Positions 11,340 through 25,030 of a stretch of DNA of 64,000 nucleotides are shown here, piece after piece. A program made the position numbers and the translations under genes. The notes below the pieces were generated by a model that made no database searches, was not told the origin of the DNA, and saw only the letters and a list, made by a program, of their open reading frames with translations. How positions within the stretch are numbered: the stretch's first letter is position 1; each line of letters begins with the position of its first letter. The DNA comes from Tragulus kanchil (taxonomy: Eukaryota > Chordata > Mammalia > Artiodactyla > Tragulidae). Location: contig JAIOJX010000005.1 of assembly GCA_022376925.1 (NCBI GenBank), positions 15,404,501 to 15,468,500 on the forward strand. The letters run 5' to 3'.

Positions 11340-12240
11340 ATGTGGAGTAACACAGAGAGAAAATAGTTTACAATATAAGCAATATGTTACCAGTGATTGC
11401 AAGAGGGGCCAGGAAAGCAACCTGAGTGATGGAAACATTCTGTATCTTAATGTGGGTGGTTATGGCAAATAGAGCAGACAATGGCAACAGCGACAGACTC
11501 TATTTCCTTGGGCTCCAAAATCACTGCAGATGGAGACTGCAGCCATGAAATCAAAAGATGCTTGCTCCTTGGAAGAAAAGCTATGACAAACCAAGACAGC
11601 GTATTCAAGAGCAGACACATCACTTTGCCAACAAAATTCCATATAGTCAAAGCTACGGTTTTCCCAGGAATCGTGTATGGATGTGAGAGTTGGGTCATAA
11701 AGATGGCTGAAGGCTGAAAAATCGATGCCCCTGAACTGTGGTTTTGGACGGGCAGGGATACTCACCACTAGACTAACAAGGAAGCGTCATGGTGTTGGAG
11801 AAAACTCTTGAGAGTCCCGAGGAGTGCCAGGAGATCAAACCAGTCCATCCTAAAGGAAATCAACCTTGAATATTCATTGGAAGGACTGACGCTAAAGCTG
11901 AAGCTCCAATAGCTTGGCCACCTGATGCAAAGAGATGACTCAGTGGAAAAGACCCTGATGTTGGTAAAAACAGAAGGCAGAAGGAGAAAGGGGTAACAGA
12001 GGACAAGATGGTTGGATGGCATCACTGAGTCAGTGGGCATGAGTTTGAGCAGGCTCCAGGAGATGGTGGAAGACAGGGAAGCCTGGCATGCTGCAGCCCA
12101 CAGGGTCGCAAAGAGTCGGCCACAACTGAGCAACTGAACTGAACTGAACACAGACGTACAATGTAAGAAAAGTGTACACTTAAAATGGGTACATTTTATT
12201 GTAGGTAAATTGCTCCTCAATAAAGCTGATTTTAAAGCAT
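11340..12240 (+). repeat. old L1M 3' end split by BovB
   Basis: Left part ends gatggaaacattctgtatct ... gtgggtggtta at about 11462. The right part resumes at about 12151 with acagacgtacaatgtaagaa and runs to ctcctcaataaagctgat at 12211-12228. Joined, these give the usual end of an L1M 3' UTR. Confidence 0.65.
11462..12150 (+). repeat. BovB (RTE) LINE 3' fragment
   Basis: Plus-strand BovB C-terminal coding remnant. SLGSKITADGDCSHEIK is legible from about 11505, then VYGCESW near 11670, with a stop after about 78 codons and frameshifts further on. It ends in the characteristic gagcaactgaactgaactga repeat tail at 12127-12146. Inserted into old L1; the copy at about 12582-13270 is duplication 4. 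Confidence 0.88.
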
Positions 12241-13601
12241 GTTATACAGGAACTGATCCTTCGGTTTAGAGCAAATCAATTCCATTAACTTTCTACCTCT
12301 TCTTTTAGCTGCTCATGGTGTAGCCACCTCATTCATTCTCATAAAACACATTTGAAAAATAGGCAAAATGCAAATAATATTTGAATAGGTTACTTTCCTA
12401 CTTTTCAGAAGCTATAAAAAACCCCATTTCGGGTTATCCTTACCATGGGTGAGGGTGGCATGTGGAGTAACACAGAGAGAAAATAGTTTACAATATAAGC
12501 AATATGTTACCAGTGATTGCAAGAGGGGCCAGGAAAGCAACCTGAGTGATGGAAACATTCTGTATCTTAATGTGGGTGGTTATGGCAAATAGAGCAGACA
12601 ATGGCAACAGCGACAGACTCTATTTCCTTGGGCTCCAAAATCACTGCAGATGGAGACTGCAGCCATGAAATCAAAAGATGCTTGCTCCTTGGAAGAAAAG
12701 CTATGACAAACCAAGACAGCGTATTCAAGAGCAGACACATCACTTTGCCAACAAAATTCCATATAGTCAAAGCTACGGTTTTCCCAGGAATCGTGTATGG
12801 ATGTGAGAGTTGGGTCATAAAGATGGCTGAAGGCTGAAAAATCGATGCCCCTGAACTGTGGTTTTGGACGGGCAGGGATACTCACCACTAGACTAACAAG
12901 GAAGCGTCATGGTGTTGGAGAAAACTCTTGAGAGTCCCGAGGAGTGCCAGGAGATCAAACCAGTCCATCCTAAAGGAAATCAACCTTGAATATTCATTGG
13001 AAGGACTGACGCTAAAGCTGAAGCTCCAATAGCTTGGCCACCTGATGCAAAGAGATGACTCAGTGGAAAAGACCCTGATGTTGGTAAAAACAGAAGGCAG
13101 AAGGAGAAAGGGGTAACAGAGGACAAGATGGTTGGATGGCATCACTGAGTCAGTGGGCATGAGTTTGAGCAGGCTCCAGGAGATGGTGGAAGACAGGGAA
13201 GCCTGGCATGCTGCAGCCCACAGGGTCGCAAAGAGTCGGCCACAACTGAGCAACTGAACTGAACTGAACACAGACGTACAATGTAAGAAAAGTGTACACT
13301 TAAAATGGGTACATTTTATTGTAGGTAAATTGCTCCTCAATAAAGCTGATTTTAAAGCATGTTATACAGGAACTGATCCTTCGGTTTAGAGCAAATCAAT
13401 TCCATTAACTTTCTACCTCTTCTTTTAGCTGCTCATGGTGTAGCCACCTCATTCATTCTCATAAAACACATTTGAAAAATAGGCAAAATGCAAATAATAT
13501 TTGAATAGGTCTACTTTCCTACTTTTCAGAAGCTATGATCATTCACTGCCCTAAAAGGATGTTTTAGTAACTTAGTCTGTGGTTCTCAAAAGTTAACATC
13601 A

Positions 13602-13969
13602 GGGCTTCCCTGGTGGTCCAGTGGGTAAGGACACCGCCTTGCAGTGCAAGGGGCGCCGGTTCGATCCCTGGCCTGGGAAGATCCCACGTGTCGCGGAGCG
13701 GCTGGACTGATGTGTCCAATTACCGAGCCAGAGCTCTGGAGCGCATGCGCCCAGAGCCGGTGCTCTGCGACAACAGAGGCCACTGTGATGGGAGGCCCAC
13801 ACAGGCCAAAAAACAAAGAGGGATGGAAATAAGATAAATGAAAGACCAATAGAAGTGGCCCGCCTGCTCCCTCCCTCCCCACCCCACCTCCCCAAAATAA
13901 ATAAATAAATAAATCTTAAAAAAAAAAAAAAGAGGGGGGGGGGAATCATTTAATCTTCTAAAAAAAAAA
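13602..13969 (+). mobile_element. CHR-derived SINE, new-type subfamily (long form)
   Basis: Head gcttccctggtggtccagtg, then aaggacaccgccttgcagtg and B-box ggttcgatccc at about 13658-13668. It has the 3' extension aagtggcccgcctgctcc, C-rich and taaataaataaat blocks, and two A-runs around a G10 tract. Target duplication aaaagttaacatcagg at 13588-13603 and 13970-13985. The intact promoter boxes and exact duplication imply a recent insertion. Confidence 0.87.
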
Positions 13970-13985
13970 AAAAGTTAACATCAGG

Positions 13986-15297
13986 AAACTGTACCTTATT
14001 CCCATTGTTCTCAAATGTAGAAAAACCAAAGATAGTAAGGACTGAACCCCATCATTAATAAAGTGGAAGTAAATCAAATTCATTGAAATAGTTCATAAAT
14101 TACATGGAGGAAGAAAGTAAGAGTAGAATGCAGTCACACTGATGCAACTTTCTTGAAAAGAAACACGGAAGTTTAAGGTTTATTTCTATGAACTTTTGTG
14201 GTTTGGGGATTTTTTTTTATTAGTTTTTGTTCTGTTGCTGGTATTAATGTGTATTGGACAAAAATGATACTAGTCTGGCAAAGTTTTTCTAGGCTACAGT
14301 CATCACCATCATCTTCAAAGCTGACTTTCTAGATAAATGTTTTTAGAATTCTGAAAGGTATAGTTAAAAAAAAAAAAAAAATCAAAGGAAACTAAGGCAT
14401 CCTCACTAACAATGGTAGATTCGTTTTCTCTGATAGCTCTTAGTTTTAGTCATGTTTTTTCTCTAGATATGGTCTGCCCACATATTTAATTTGGTGACTA
14501 AAAATTGGTTCCAGCAATGCGAGGCGTACTACAACTTGGCTATCTGAGAATTACATTCAAATATTAAAAATCATAGGTGGCAAAGAATAAGGCTTCTGTT
14601 CCATTTGGTTCAAATCTCCTAAAGGTCATTTTATTGACCACTATTTCAACAATTATTGAGAGACACTCAGTTCCGACAGAGAAACTCTTTCCCTGGCCCT
14701 GACGACGTTTCACACAGTTTTTACTCATTCAAAAGTTCCATTCTTTTTTTAGAAGCAGGAAGGGAAAAAAAATATTACAAGTGACTCAAAACAAAGTAAT
14801 TCAACTGTGCTTCATTAGGGAGATGTTGCCCAAGCACACCCACTGAAGACATCTGTGATGTTAAATCTTACAATTTACTCGGTAGCATTATTATTAGAGT
14901 TGATGTCGAACTCACTGCTTTATTTTACATTTATTAACCTTTGTGGTAAAAAAGAACACATTGGTTTTTGTCACAGTTTTGAATTAAGGAATCATCTCAA
15001 GCTCCATCAAATTAAAAAAGACGTGCAGCCAGGATAAAAACTTTCAGACTGGTAAGTAGTATGATCCAGGCAATGTTAAAATTAAAACAATCAATAAAAT
15101 TAAACAATATGCACATGTGTATTTTTAATTCTATCACTAAAGTGACCTAAGACAGCCACTTTAATACTGATGAGAAATAACCTGATACACTCATTGGAAT
15201 TTGCCTCCAATGTTCTCTCCACTAAATGAATTTATAGCTTGACACACTAAGTCTAGATCCTGGAATGCAGTTTTGCCAGTGAGCAAAGTACACTTTC
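13986..15297. other. unassigned intronic sequence
   Basis: AT-rich, with a T-run at 14213 and an A-run at 14366. No gene, RNA or clear repeat family was recognised. Confidence 0.5.
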
Positions 15298-15309
15298 AAA
15301 AGTTCCAAA

Positions 15310-15600
15310 GAGATGGAAAAACAGTCATAGAGAACAGACTTCCGGACACTGGGGAGAGGGAAGAGTGGGTGATAGATATGGAAAGAGTAACATGGAGCCC
15401 TATACTAGCATATGTAAAAGAGAGAACTCCTGTCAATGTGCTGTGGGTTAAGGGATCTCACACGGGGCTATGCGATGGCCTGGAGGGGCGGGTTGGGGCG
15501 GATGGGATATACATGTGACTAATCCGGGATTATACAAATCTGTAAACAACAAAACTCTGTCAAAGCAAAAAAGCAAAATTTAAAAAAATGACCAAAAAAA
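15310..15600 (+). mobile_element. 5'-truncated L1 3' end (longest copy of the recurring tail)
   Basis: About 290 bases of L1 3' UTR: gaacagacttccggacactg at 15332, atatggaaagagtaacatgg at 15376, ggcctggaggggcggg at 15477, ending tctgtaaacaacaaaactct and A-rich tails. Imperfect target duplication aaaagttccaaa / aaaagtcccaaa at 15298-15309 and 15601-15612. The extra 5' sequence ties the shorter tails at 8323 and 39268 to L1. Confidence 0.75.
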
Positions 15601-15612
15601 AAAAGTCCCAAA

Positions 15613-16826
15613 CAGCAGCTGAAAAAACACAATTTAGAAGATGCTTATGAGTGGCCATTTGAGCACTGACAAAAAAGGAGGGCATGAACAAAACGAGATC
15701 TAATGCAAATACGGTAAGATGTTTGATTGTTTCAACACTGACCAGGCCTAGACAATTGCTTGCTCTCATCAAACCACTGAGAAACGGCCTAAGAGCCCTG
15801 TGTCTTCCTCATCATCACCCGTCAGACCACTTCCGCATCATCCCTCTTAGGGTCTTCCTACGGCATAAGTGACAATGCCCTGATAAAAACAGCGGACGTG
15901 ATAGTTTCCCTGTGCTAGAAATTGGTTTTGGTGCTTTACCTATTTTAAACCAAGTTGGGAATGAAAGCTCAGTGAGGGGACGCAGGTGCTGAGATCTGTG
16001 CTCAGGGAGCCTGGATTCCAGAGCTAGCGCTGCTCACGCTGCAGAGAGGGCGGGAACCTTCCAAACATTCCACAGATCATGCTCGGTGGAGGAGATGTTC
16101 TGTTCCCTTTGGCGCTGAGCACTTTCTCAAGGAAAAAGTAGTACAAGGAGGGGAAAGCGTTGGTGAAGGGAGATGTTAAAGGATAAAGCAATGCCCACAG
16201 GAAATGTCCATGAGAACTCTGATTGAGACTAATACTGAGTTGAAATTAGTATTCTAACATTTTAGATGGTGTCACAGTTTAGAGGCAATAGCAACTCTGT
16301 GTTTTCATAACCTTAAGAAGTATGTTCTTCCTCCAGCACTGTAAAATATCACATACAGAAAAAGGGAATCACATCAAAACATGAATAGGGTGATGAGCAA
16401 ATTTTATTTACAGCTCTCATGTCCTATACTTTCTAAGTGGTTTAGCACTGAATGGGCATCCCTTGTATAACTAGAAGAAAAATTATATTTAAAAGTTATT
16501 TGAGATTTCATAAAGAGAAAAAAGGATATATTCCTCTTGCTCTGCTGCATTTGGAAGCCCTAAGCCATGTAAAAGTCAGCTGTGAGCCCCAAGAGATCAG
16601 CCACGCAGCCCCTTGGGTTAAAAAACTAATAATAAAAGTAGAACCAATTTACTTGTTACTCAGTCATTTTAAATAAGTGCTGAGAAGACAGCAGGAGCCT
16701 GTCTCATGTTCGGTTGCTCAAGAATTGGAAAAACTTGCCTAAAGCAGAGAAAGTCATCTGAATTCCAAAGCTTTTCCCTAAGCCTGCAGGTGCCAGGGTC
16801 CTGGATGCCTGGTGCTCTCCAGAATC
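15613..16826. other. unassigned intronic sequence
   Basis: No gene or confident repeat seen. Small open frames at 15684-15872 and 16452-16676 lack domains and are treated as chance. Confidence 0.5.
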
Positions 16827-16840
16827 AAGAAATACATGAC

Positions 16841-17202
16841 TGGGCTTCCCTGGCAGCTCAGTGGTGAAAAGTTCACCTGCCAATGCAGGAGACATGGGTT
16901 CCATCCCTCATTCAGGAAGACCCCACATGCTGCGGAGCAACTAAGCCCGTGAGCCAAGACCACTGAGCCTGTGCTTGAGAGCCTCGGAGCCGCAACTATT
17001 GAGCCCACGTGCCGCAACTACTGAAGCCCGTGTGCCCTGGAGCCCGAGTTTCACAACAAGAGAAGTCACCACAACAAGAAGCCTGCTCTCCTCAACTAGA
17101 GAGTAGCCCCCACTTCGTGCAACTAAAGAAGAGCCTGTCGCGGCAATGAAAGCCCAGAATAGCCTAAATAAATAAACAAACTTAAAAAAAAAAAAAGAAA
17201 GA
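16841..17202 (+). mobile_element. CHR SINE, full length
   Basis: Head gggcttccctggcagctcag, body of repeated ...caactactgaagcccgtg-type units, and an ataaataaacaaac tail followed by a GAAA run. Imperfect target duplication aagaaatacatgac / aagaaatgcctgac at 16827-16840 and 17203-17216. Classic cetartiodactyl form, in contrast to the new-type subfamily. Confidence 0.85.
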
Positions 17203-17377
17203 AAGAAATGCCTGACCGTACAGACTGCTGTTGGCAATGACTTCCAGTAAACGCCCTACCTCCTCCACCTTCCACTGGTAAGACCTGCAGCCAGGGTTCT
17301 CTCCTGCTCTTAGCAGGCTCACCTCTGAGCCTTCTGCCTTCCCACTCTGATTTCTGGGCTCAGCCATGGGACAATTT

Positions 17378-19567
17378 ATCACACTGGTGACCACTTGGTA
17401 ATCATTGTGAGATGTATCAAAAGTAGCTTGTTAATAAAGTGCTTATTTAATAAAGCCTATAATGTCTTATTTAAGTCTTCATAGAGACTTAATAAAGTCC
17501 GTAATAGCTTCCTTAAAAATAGAAATTGACTGGCTGCCCCTGCAGAGGGCCATTCTCACACGACTTCCACTCCAGTGTGCATTCTCGGACAATATGTTAC
17601 AAATTGCTTACCACCCTGGAAGAACCCCTGAGAGCATGATCATCTTAGGAGCATCATTTGGTACGTGTGCTTCAGAGTTAACACAACAACAAAAACACTG
17701 CCCCAAGGACAAGTGAAAGATGCGGTCTCAGCCCAACTGCTGAGGAACCAAGGGATGAGAGGGCCCGTGACCTATCCGGAGAAAGAAGAGGAAGCAGGCC
17801 AGCAGCCCCTGCCACTCGGGGAGCTGATCCAGACACCGGGCCCCAGGGAAAGCTGAAGGTGCATGGGTCACACCCTGAACCCCAGGATCTTCCCTTCCTC
17901 GATGCTGTCTCCCCACCCTTCTCTCCCCTAACACGTCTCGCTTCCCACATTGACTCACGCCAGTGCCCAACACGTCAGCCTGCTGCAGGATCCACCCAAG
18001 TCTGGGACCACGCACTGCCTCGGGCACAGAGAACAGCTCTGGCACATAGGCACCAAACCACAGCTGACCTCACGACTCTGTCCAGCACCGGGGTCTTTCC
18101 CGGTAGCTACCTGTATAGAGATGGCTACCCAGGTTGCCACACACACTGTGCAGCTTACATTAAATATGTGAACGTGGTCCAAGTCCCAGTGACCCCGGGG
18201 CTGGATCGACCTTTCCTTCAGCGATACTCACCCGCTTGTCAGTCCCAGGCAGTGGGAGTCAAGTTGTAAGGCTCAAGAGACACATTTGTACTGCCATTAT
18301 CAAAAGCAAAGAAAACAAATGAAAAACAAATCGCATAACAGAGCAGAGCCTATTATTATGTAACAAGAGTAGGCAAAAATGAAAGGTCTCCTAGGGCTAA
18401 CTAGAAGTGGCAGAACCACAAGTGGGGCAAGGAGAGACAGAGCCTTCTGTTTGACCTTACTTGAGGTAATCATTATCACACTGGTGACCACTTGGTAATC
18501 ATTGTGAGATGTATCAAAAGTAACTTGTTAATAAAGTGCTTATTTAATAAAGCCTATAATGTCTTATTTAAGTCTTCATAGAGACTTAATAAAGTCCGTA
18601 ATAGCTTCCTTAAAAATAGAAATTGACTGGCTGCCCCTGCAGAGGGCCATTCTCACACGACTTCCACTCCAGTGTGCATTCTCGGACAATATGTTACAAA
18701 TTGCTTACCACCCTGGAAGAACCCCTGAGAGCATGATCATCTTAGGAGCATCATTTGGTACGTGTGCTTCAGAGTTAACACAACAACAAAAACACTGCCC
18801 CAAGGACAAGTGAAAGATGCGGTCTCAGCCCAACTGCTGAGGAACCAAGGGATGAGAGGGCCCGTGACCTATCCGGAGAAAGAAGAGGAAGCAGGCCAGC
18901 AGCCCCTGCCACTCGGGGAGCTGATCCAGACACCGGGCCCCAGGGAAAGCTGAAGGTGCATGGGTCACACCCTGAACCCCAGGATCTTCCCTTCCTCGAT
19001 GCTGTCTCCCCACCCTTCTCTCCCCTAACACGTCTCGCTTCCCACATTGACTCACGCCAGTGCCCAACACGTCAGCCTGCTGCAGGATCCACCCAAGTCT
19101 GGGACCACGCACTGCCTCGGGCACAGAGAACAGCTCTGGCACATAGGCACCAAACCACAGCTGACCTCACGACTCTGTCCAGCACCGGGGTCTTTCCCGG
19201 TAGCTACCTGTATAGAGATGGCTACCCAGGTTGCCACACACACTGTGCAGCTTACATTAAATATGTGAACGTGGTCCAAGTCCCAGTGACCCCGGGGCTG
19301 GATCGACCTTTCCTTCAGTGATACTCACCCGCTTGTCAGTCCCAGGCAGTGGGAGTCAAGTTGTAAGGCTCAAGAGACACATTTGTACTGCCATTATCAA
19401 AAGCAAAGAAAACAAATGAAAAACAAATCGCATAACAGAGCAGAGCCTATTATTATGTAACAAGAGTAGGCAAAAATGAAAGGTCTCCTAGGGCTAACTA
19501 GAAGTGGCAGAACCACAAGTGACAAGGAGAGACAGAGCTTGAAGATCAAACAAAAACACTCCGCCCA
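17378..19567. repeat. direct duplication pair 5 (offset 1097)
   Basis: 17378-18474 and 18475-19567 are near-identical. One substitution at about 18221/19318 (cagcgat / cagtgat) is seen, and the last 30 or so bases of the first copy do not match. Content is unassigned intron; overlapping open frames in GC-richer parts show no domain. Confidence 0.9.
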
Positions 19568-21560
19568 TAGACTCATGTACCAGGCACAGCCCTTCTTGTA
19601 AAAGGCACATCCACACCTTTCCCCATGTCCAATCATAAACATCTAGAGAGTGCCTCCTATGCTAAGACATGTGCTGGCTGCTAGGGGAAAGGTACAAAGG
19701 AGAGACTGAAGATCAGTAAGACCAAGGGGGCGGCCCTAAGCTTTCATCTATCAGGGGCAAGCCGTTTTTGCGCAAATTCTCCAGGGTCAAGGAAGGGTTA
19801 CTCCGTTCTTCCACTCAAGTATTTGGAAACATTGACTCAGCGTTCCAAGACAGAACTTACAGAGCTATAATGTGTCAGTTAAGTGAACATAAGGCACGTG
19901 ACAAGTATCCTTCCACTTGTAAATAAGCTAAGCAAACAAATCAGGAAGTACACAAGCAGGCACACATGCGCTAACAGAATGCTCACAATAAGCCACGTCT
20001 CAAACCTGTAGAACACTCTAGGAACTAGTGGGGAAGGACCAGAAGCCTGGAAGAGCTCTTCACGGACCTACGGTTCCTGAGCCATGTGACCAGAACCCCG
20101 TGGTGCTCTCTTTAGACATGCCCACCCTGCCAAGGGGTGCAGCTGACCTTTGGGGTGGAGGTGGAAGCAGTCAGTATACCTGGCCTAAGGTGCCCACACG
20201 ATTCCTACACGTGTTCTATCTCCTCTGCACCACCCATGGAGCTCCCCGACCGCCACCAGAGACAAAGAAGACCGGACCATCTATCGAACAGAAAAAAGGC
20301 CAAGCTCCCTCCCAGCAGTCCAGCCCAATGTCAAGACTGTCCAGCCTGGCCAAAAGGACAAACAGGTGCTCCAAGTTCATAAGACGACACACCCCAAAGA
20401 TCATTCACGGCCGTTCAGGACAGCAAGGGTCCCCATTACGCATCTATCTGCCCCCTACACAGAATTGTAAGAGGCACATTTGTACTGCCATTATCAAAAG
20501 CAAAGAAAACAAATGAAAAACAAATCGCATAACAGAGCAGAGCCTATTATTATGTAACAAGAGTAGGCAAAAATGAAAGGTCTCCTAGGGCTAACTAGAA
20601 GTGGCAGAACCACAAGTGACAAGGAGAGACAGAGCTTGAAGATCAAACAAAAACACTCCGCCCATAGACTCATGTACCAGGCACAGCCCTTCTTGTAAAA
20701 GGCACATCCACACCTTTCCCCATGTCCAATCATAAACATCTAGAGAGTGCCTCCTATGCTAAGACATGTGCTGGCTGCTAGGGGAAAGGTACAAAGGAGA
20801 GACTGAAGATCAGTAAGACCAAGGGGGCGGCCCTAAGCTTTCATCTATCAGGGGCAAGCCGTTTTTGCGCAAATTCTCCAGGGTCAAGGAAGGGTTACTC
20901 CGTTCTTCCACTCAAGTATTTGGAAACATTGACTCAGCGTTCCAAGACAGAACTTACAGAGCTATAATGTGTCAGTTAAGTGAACATAAGGCACGTGACA
21001 AGTATCCTTCCACTTGTAAATAAGCTAAGCAAACAAATCAGGAAGTACACAAGCAGGCACACATGCGCTAACAGAATGCTCACAATAAGCCACGTCTCAA
21101 ACCTGTAGAACACTCTAGGAACTAGTGGGGAAGGACCAGAAGCCTGGAAGAGCTCTTCACGGACCTACGGTTCCTGAGCCATGTGACCAGAACCCCGTGG
21201 TGCTCTCTTTAGACATGCCCACCCTGCCAAGGGGTGCAGCTGACCTTTGGGGTGGAGGTGGAAGCAGTCAGTATACCTGGCCTAAGGTGCCCACACGATT
21301 CCTACACGTGTTCTATCTCCTCTGCACCACCCACGGAGCTCCCCGACCGCCACCAGAGACAAAGAAGACCGGACCATCTATCGAACAGAAAAAAGGCCAA
21401 GCTCCCTCCCAGCAGTCCAGCCCAATGTCAAGACTGTCCAGCCTGGCCAAAAGGACAAACAGGTGCTCCAAGTTCATAAGACGACACACCCCAAAGATCA
21501 TTCACGAAGCCGTTCAGGACAGCAAGGGTCCCCATTACGCATCTATCTGCCGCCCCTGTC
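19379..21560. repeat. direct duplication pair 6 (offset 1097)
   Basis: 19379-20475 and 20476-21555 are near-identical and overlap the end of pair 5, so the segment tgtactgccattatcaaaag occurs three times (about 18289, 19385, 20482). A substitution lies at about 20240/21337 (t/c). A 162-codon frame at 20028-20516 is cut differently in the duplicate and has no domain. Confidence 0.9.
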
Positions 21561-21845
21561 AGAGCGAATACAGGAGCTTCTAAGCAGCGTCCACCTGACT
21601 GGCCTCCACAAAACAGCCCCCGGAGCGGGCGGCACCAGACGCCGGTCAAGGCTTCTGTCCCCGCTGACAATTTTCACGCAGGCACATTCACAGTCAGGAC
21701 TCCTGTGCCACGTGGCTGTGTTTGCTGATGGAACACCTGGCTATCGACGCGGACGTCTTCATTAAAGGGCCACATTCTGCAAGTGAGATGCCACAAGCAA
21801 CTGTAGAGCTTTCGTGAAACACAGCTTTTCAGGAAACTAGAAACA

Positions 21846-22075
21846 TGCATGAGAGCTACCCAGGTGGCTCAGGGATAAAGAATCTGCCTACCAATGCCAG
21901 TGACACCAGAGACTTGGGTTTGACCCCTGGGGTCAGGAAGATCCCTTGGATGAGGGCATGGCAGCCCACTCCAGTATTCTTGCCTGGGAAATCCCATGGA
22001 CAGAGGAGCCTGGTCGGCTACAGTCCATGAGGCCCCCAAGAGTTGGCCACGACTGAGCACACACACACACAGAAA
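21846..22075 (+). repeat. Bov-tA SINE
   Basis: tRNA-like head (gctacccaggtggctcaggg, then a gggtttgacccctgggg box), followed by the Bov-A unit: cactccagtattcttgcctg, ggacagaggagcctggtcgg and gttggccacgactgagc, then a short CA run. Complete but diverged. Confidence 0.88.
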
Positions 22076-22828
22076 TACGAGGTATTTTTTTCCCAATGTA
22101 CAGGCCTCAAACTGCACATCAGTTCCTAAACTGCAGCTTCTCTCAACTCCACCCTGCTCAGAGAAAGGGGCAGCCTGTGATGTCCTAAGGACACGGGCAC
22201 CTGGGTGAGGAGCCGGGCCGAGGAAGGCTTCCAGCGTGGGACCTCAGGGCTCCGGCCAGCAAGCACCTGCACTGCACACATTACATGTAGGAGCCTCTAA
22301 CCTTACCTCATTCCACCCAGGGGCCTGGCAAAATAAAGGAGGACAAGCCAGCAAGAGGTCGCTTTGGTTTGGTTAAATCCCTACAAGTTCAAGTACTAAC
22401 AGGAGTCCTCAGTACGCCCAGAAATGCCACGTGACTCCTACTTCACTAGCCCTCAAGCACAGCCAGGAGCCATCTGCTTGCGTGTCCACAGCAGCCCATG
22501 CAAGCAAACACATGTGAACAAGCTGGCCTTCTGTGACGCAGATTTCTGTCTTTACTCGGGGCCCCAGGTTTGGACCACATAGACGGAGGAACAGACGGAA
22601 GGCTTTTAAATGACTGTAGCCAATTTCCGCTCAGCACTCCTACCAGGGCCTATCAGTGACATCCCTAGAAAGAATTCACTAAGAGGCTTAGGGAGGAGTT
22701 CCCTCGCTAACAGCCAGAGCCCAGTCTATCCAGGATCCCGACCTTTCAAAGGTGGCATTGAAACTGATCAACATCCGATGGGTAACTGAAGCAGGCAGTC
22801 TGCCCTAAGCATGTAACTGACCTGAAAT

Positions 22829-25030
22829 CTACTCACATTCATCTTGTCCTTAGATCCCCTGTTTCAGAATCTCTCAAAATTAAAACATCCCTCAGCATCC
22901 AGGGGCCCACCTAGAAGGAAACCCTCTGACAGGCTCTGACTCAGGCTGATCCACAGCCATTTAATCACAAAGTCTGGCTTAAGTAAAGGGCTTTATCTTC
23001 CCAACTGAAAATTCAAGGTATCGACTACATACCTCTGATACTTGAAAAATCATACCAGCTATCGAACGGGGTGCATGAAGTCCGACCCCATCTCCCCAGT
23101 CTGGACTAATACTGACCCCAGATCACTGAGAAGGCTTTGGGAAGGGCCTGGAAGAGCAGGGCCCAGGCCAACCAAATCCTTTATGTCCTCCTCCCTCCCA
23201 CCGCCCCATCAAGCTCTCCGTTTCCAGGGGTGGAACCAGGGCAGCCGCGGTGAACTTGGAGAGCCTGGAAGACACACAGGGCAGAGCTGAGGACAGGGCA
23301 AGGCGAACGAGAGGAACACGCCTGTGTTTTCCCCACCTTCAGAGAGATGGGCTGGGAGCAGCTGAGACGCGTTGCATACAGAGAGAAAAGGAGAGCCAAG
23401 CACACACTTGCTGATCAGTCACGTAAACGCACAGAGGTTCAGGACATCCAAACGTTTCTTCATCTTCCTCTTTAGTTTTTGTGTCTTTCTGCACACAGGA
23501 AATCGGATAACTGGATCAAAATTTCTGAGAGGACATACATCTCTCCCTTATTAAAAACAATACCAAACATCTGCATGGGTTCAGGTTTCCACATTTGTAC
23601 CTCTTTTGGAAAAAATGTTTAAGAAAATGACTAGCAAGTCCGAAGGAAACGCAAATGTTTCTATGAAACAGCTTAAACGTATTTTCTGAATTTTAGAGTG
23701 CCAGTAAAAGATGACCCAAAACCAAAAGATCACAACAAGCAGATAAATAAGAGAGTTCAGCATACAATATGCTCACTTTGTGCCAGAGAACCAGATACAC
23801 AAGTAAAACTACTTCTCCACTTTGAATTTTTAATAGAGAGGCCCTCGGTTTATCTCTCTAGATGGGACACACTGGAACAAAAGTCACCAGCCCATGGACT
23901 GGGAAAAATAAAGTCAGTTCCCTCAGGAACTACTCACATTCATCTTGTCCTTAGATCCCCTGTTTCAGAATCTCTCAAAATTAAAACATCCCTCAGCATC
24001 CAGGGGCCCACCTAGAAGGAAACCCTCTGACAGGCTCTGACTCAGGCTGATCCACAGCCATTTAATCACAAAGTCTGGCTTAAGTAAAGGGCTTTATCTT
24101 CCCAACTGAAAATTCAAGGTATCGACTACATACCTCTGATACTTGAAAAATCATACCAGCTATCGAACGGGGTGCATGAAGTCCGACCCCATCTCCCCAG
24201 TCTGGACTAATACTGACCCCAGATCACTGAGAAGGCTTTGGGAAGGGCCTGGAAGAGCAGGGCCCAGGCCAACCAAATCCTTTATGTCCTCCTCCCTCCC
24301 ACCGCCCCATCAAGCTCTCCGTTTCCAGGGTGGAACCAGGGCAGCCGCGGTGAACTTGGAGAGCCTGGAAGACACACAGGGCAGAGCTGAGGACAGGGCA
24401 AGGCGAACGAGAGGAACACGCCTGTGTTTTCCCCACCTTCAGAGAGATGGGCTGGGAGCAGCTGAGACGCGTTGCATACAGAGAGAAAAGGAGAGCCAAG
24501 CACACACTTGCTGATCAGTCACGTAAACGCACAGAGGTTCAGGACATCCAAACGTTTCTTCATCTTCCTCTTTAGTTTTTGTGTCTTTCTGCACACAGGA
24601 AATCGGATAACTGGATCAAAATTTCTGAGAGGACATACATCTCTCCCTTATTAAAAACAATACCAAACATCTGCATGGGTTCAGGTTTCCACATTTGTAC
24701 CTCTTTTGGAAAAAATGTTTAAGAAAATGACTAGCAAGTCCGAAGGAAACGCAAATGTTTCTATGAAACAGCTTAAACGTATTTTCTGAATTTTAGAGTG
24801 CCAGTAAAAGATGACCCAAAACCAAAAGATCACAACAAGCAGATAAATAAGAGAGTTCAGCATACAATATGCTCACTTTGTGCCAGAGAACCAGATACAC
24901 AAGTAAAACTACTTCTCCACTTTGAATTTTTAATAGAGAGGCCCTCGGTTTATCTCTCTAGATGGGACACACTGGAACAAAAGTCACCAGCCCATGGACT
25001 GGGAAAAATAAAGTCAGTTCCCTCAGGAAG
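22829..25030. repeat. direct duplication pair 7 (offset 1101)
   Basis: 22829-23929 and 23930-25030 are near-identical. A G-run differs at 23227/24328 (4 against 3), shifting a chance open frame between copies. No gene recognised. The stretch 22080-22828 before it is unassigned intron. Confidence 0.92.

Larger units (their letters stand above)
11335..13537. repeat. direct duplication pair 4 (offset 1120)
   Basis: 11335-12454 and 12455-13537 are near-identical, including the L1M and the BovB insertion with the same breakpoints. One indel is seen near 12390/13511 (aggtta against aggtcta). Confidence 0.92.

Noticed and set aside
20028..20516. 162-codon plus-strand frame, present twice
   Set aside because: The end differs between duplicate copies because of the junction; no domain or splice context.
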